Shown piece by piece: positions 5,667 through 6,857 of a stretch of 6,857 bases of DNA (its first letter is position 1; each line of letters begins with the position of its first letter). This DNA comes from Planctomycetota bacterium. GTDB lineage: Bacteria; Planctomycetota; UBA11346. The position numbers were made by a program, and so were the translations under genes. Under the pieces are notes generated by a model that was not told the origin of the DNA, made no database searches, and saw nothing but the letters and a program-made list of their open reading frames with translations. The stretch spans positions 1 through 6,857 of the forward strand of contig JACDGQ010000173.1 of NCBI GenBank assembly GCA_013821615.1, in the 5' to 3' direction.

Positions 5667-6857
5667 ATGTGCGGCATCGCCGGCATCCTGCACACCGATG
5701 GCGCGCCGGTCTCCGCGGACGCGCTGGCGACGATGCTCGCGGCGCTCGCCCACCGCGGCCCGGACGGCAGCGGCACCAGCGTGCGCGGCGCCCTCGGTCT
5801 CGGGCATCGACGCCTGGCGATCATCGACCCCGCGGGCGGGCGGCAGCCCCTGACCAGCATGGACGGCGCCATCGAGGCGGTGGTCAACGGCGAGATCTAC
5901 AACTACCGCGAGCTCACCGCCGAACTCTCCGCCAAGGGCCACCGCTTCGCGACGCGCTGCGACAGCGAGGTGGTGGTGCACGCCTACGCCGAGTGGGGTG
6001 ACGCTGGCCTGGAGCGCCTGCGCGGCATGTACGCCCTGGCCATCGCCGACCATCGTCGCGGACGGCTGCTGCTGGCGCGCGACCCGTTCGGCATCAAGCC
6101 GCTGCACTGGCTGCGCCAGGGGACGCGCGTGGCCTTCGCCTCGGAGCTGCAGGCGCTGCGCACCGTGCCCGGCCTGGACTGGCGGCTCGACCGCACCGCC
6201 ATCGACCAGTACCTGCAGCTGCAGTACATCCCGGCGCCGCGCACCGCCTTCCAGGATGTGTCCAAGCTCGAGCCGGGCGAGCGCGTGGCGTTCGCCTTCG
6301 CCGGCGGGGCGATGGAGCGGCGCCGGCACCTGCCGCCGGCCTTCGCGCCGGAAGGGGACCGGCCGCTCGCCGCATGGCTCGAGGAGGCCGCTGCGACCCT
6401 CGACGAGAGCGTGCGCGCGCACCTGGTCAGCGACGTGCCCTTCGGCGCGTTCCTGTCCGGAGGCGTCGATTCGAGCCTGGTGGTGGGCGCGATGGCGCGC
6501 GCCCTCGGCCGGCCGGTACGCACCTTCAGCATCGGCTTCGCCGACGCGCACGGCGCCATCGACGCCGTCCACGACGAGACCCGCCATGCCGAGGCGGTGG
6601 CGCGGCGCTGGGGCACCGAACACCAGATGGAACTGGTCACCCCGGCCTCGTTCAGCGTCCTGCCCGAACTGGTCCGCCACCACGGCGAGCCCTTCGGCGA
6701 CAGCTCGGCGGTGCCCACCGACGCGGTCGCGCGCCTGGCGCGGCGCAGCGTCGCCATGGTGCTGTCGGGCGACGGCGCGGACGAGCTCTTCGCCGGCTAC
6801 GACAGCTACCGCGACTGGTGGCGCTGGCTGCGCGGCGACGGCGTGCCGCCGCTGCGC
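5667..6857 (+). CDS. Asparagine synthase (glutamine-hydrolysing)-like amidotransferase, 3' truncated by window
   Basis: The frame runs without interruption from ATG 5667 to the window edge, 397 codons of a protein that usually has about 590-640. The start is fixed because Cys2 must be the catalytic nucleophile of the class II glutaminase after Met removal: MCGIAGI. The glutaminase domain (about 1-185) also shows HRGPDG (29-34), GHRRLAIID (46-54), NGEIYNY (74-80), CDSE (98-101) and ARDPFGIKPL (137-146), including the expected Arg49, Asn74, Gly75 and Asp99. The synthetase domain (from about 235) has the ATP-pyrophosphatase P-loop LSGGVDSS (263-270), FSIGF (287-291), HGEPFGDSS (339-347) and LSGDGADELFAGY (366-378). 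It could make asparagine from aspartate, or amidate a carboxylated sugar as proposed for paralogs in O-antigen clusters such as WbpS. The surface-glycan context favours the second. AGGA at 5652-5655, 11 bases before ATG, is a loose ribosome site. Confidence 0.93.
   Translation, partial: MCGIAGILHTDGAPVSADALATMLAALAHRGPDGSGTSVRGALGLGHRRLAIIDPAGGRQPLTSMDGAIEAVVNGEIYNYRELTAELSAKGHRFATRCDSEVVVHAYAEWGDAGLERLRGMYALAIADHRRGRLLLARDPFGIKPLHWLRQGTRVAFASELQALRTVPGLDWRLDRTAIDQYLQLQYIPAPRTAFQDVSKLEPGERVAFAFAGGAMERRRHLPPAFAPEGDRPLAAWLEEAAATLDESVRAHLVSDVPFGAFLSGGVDSSLVVGAMARALGRPVRTFSIGFADAHGAIDAVHDETRHAEAVARRWGTEHQMELVTPASFSVLPELVRHHGEPFGDSSAVPTDAVARLARRSVAMVLSGDGADELFAGYDSYRDWWRWLRGDGVPPLR

Noticed and set aside
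5607..6683. A 358-codon minus-strand frame opposite the amidotransferase
   Set aside because: It is a shadow of the amidotransferase gene, with no domain and no start context.

Overview
The window is a very GC-rich stretch with strongly G/C-biased third codon positions. It looks like the genome of a high-GC proteobacterium, perhaps beta- or gammaproteobacterial. The lineage is inferred from base composition and the general look of the proteins and cannot be fixed from this sequence. All supported genes lie on the + strand, nose to tail, and look like one transcription unit. No tRNA, rRNA, CRISPR array, insertion sequence or convincing terminator is visible, and no intergenic gap exceeds about 45 bases.

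Layout: (1) a short 3' remnant of an upstream gene (1-72). (2) An ABC-2 polysaccharide export pair: the membrane permease (82-924, Wzm type) and its ATPase with a C-terminal carbohydrate-binding-type domain (921-2156, Wzt type). (3) A class I SAM-dependent methyltransferase (2158-2880). (4) A CgeB-like glycosyltransferase with a basic C-terminal tail (2882-4084). (5) A second SAM methyltransferase with an unusual Cys/His-rich insertion (4081-4815). (6) A third SAM methyltransferase (4812-5624). (7) The first 397 codons of a class II glutamine-dependent asparagine synthase-like amidotransferase (5667 onward, cut by the window edge). Junctions are GTGA or ATGA overlaps or gaps of 1 to 42 bases, so translational coupling is likely throughout.

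Taken together this is part of a cell-surface polysaccharide (O-antigen, capsule or similar glycan) cluster using the ABC-transporter-dependent route. The glycan is built on a lipid carrier in the cytoplasm, decorated by the glycosyltransferase, methyltransferases and perhaps an amide-forming enzyme, then exported by the permease/ATPase pair. In characterised systems of this type (for example E. coli O9a) a chain-terminal modification is read by the C-terminal domain of the ATPase. Three methyltransferases next to such an ATPase make methyl capping a reasonable but unproven hypothesis. Nothing in the window is clearly a wholly new system. The points most worth a second look are the methyltransferase set beside the two-domain exporter ATPase, the Cys/His insertion in the second methyltransferase, and the basic tail of the glycosyltransferase.
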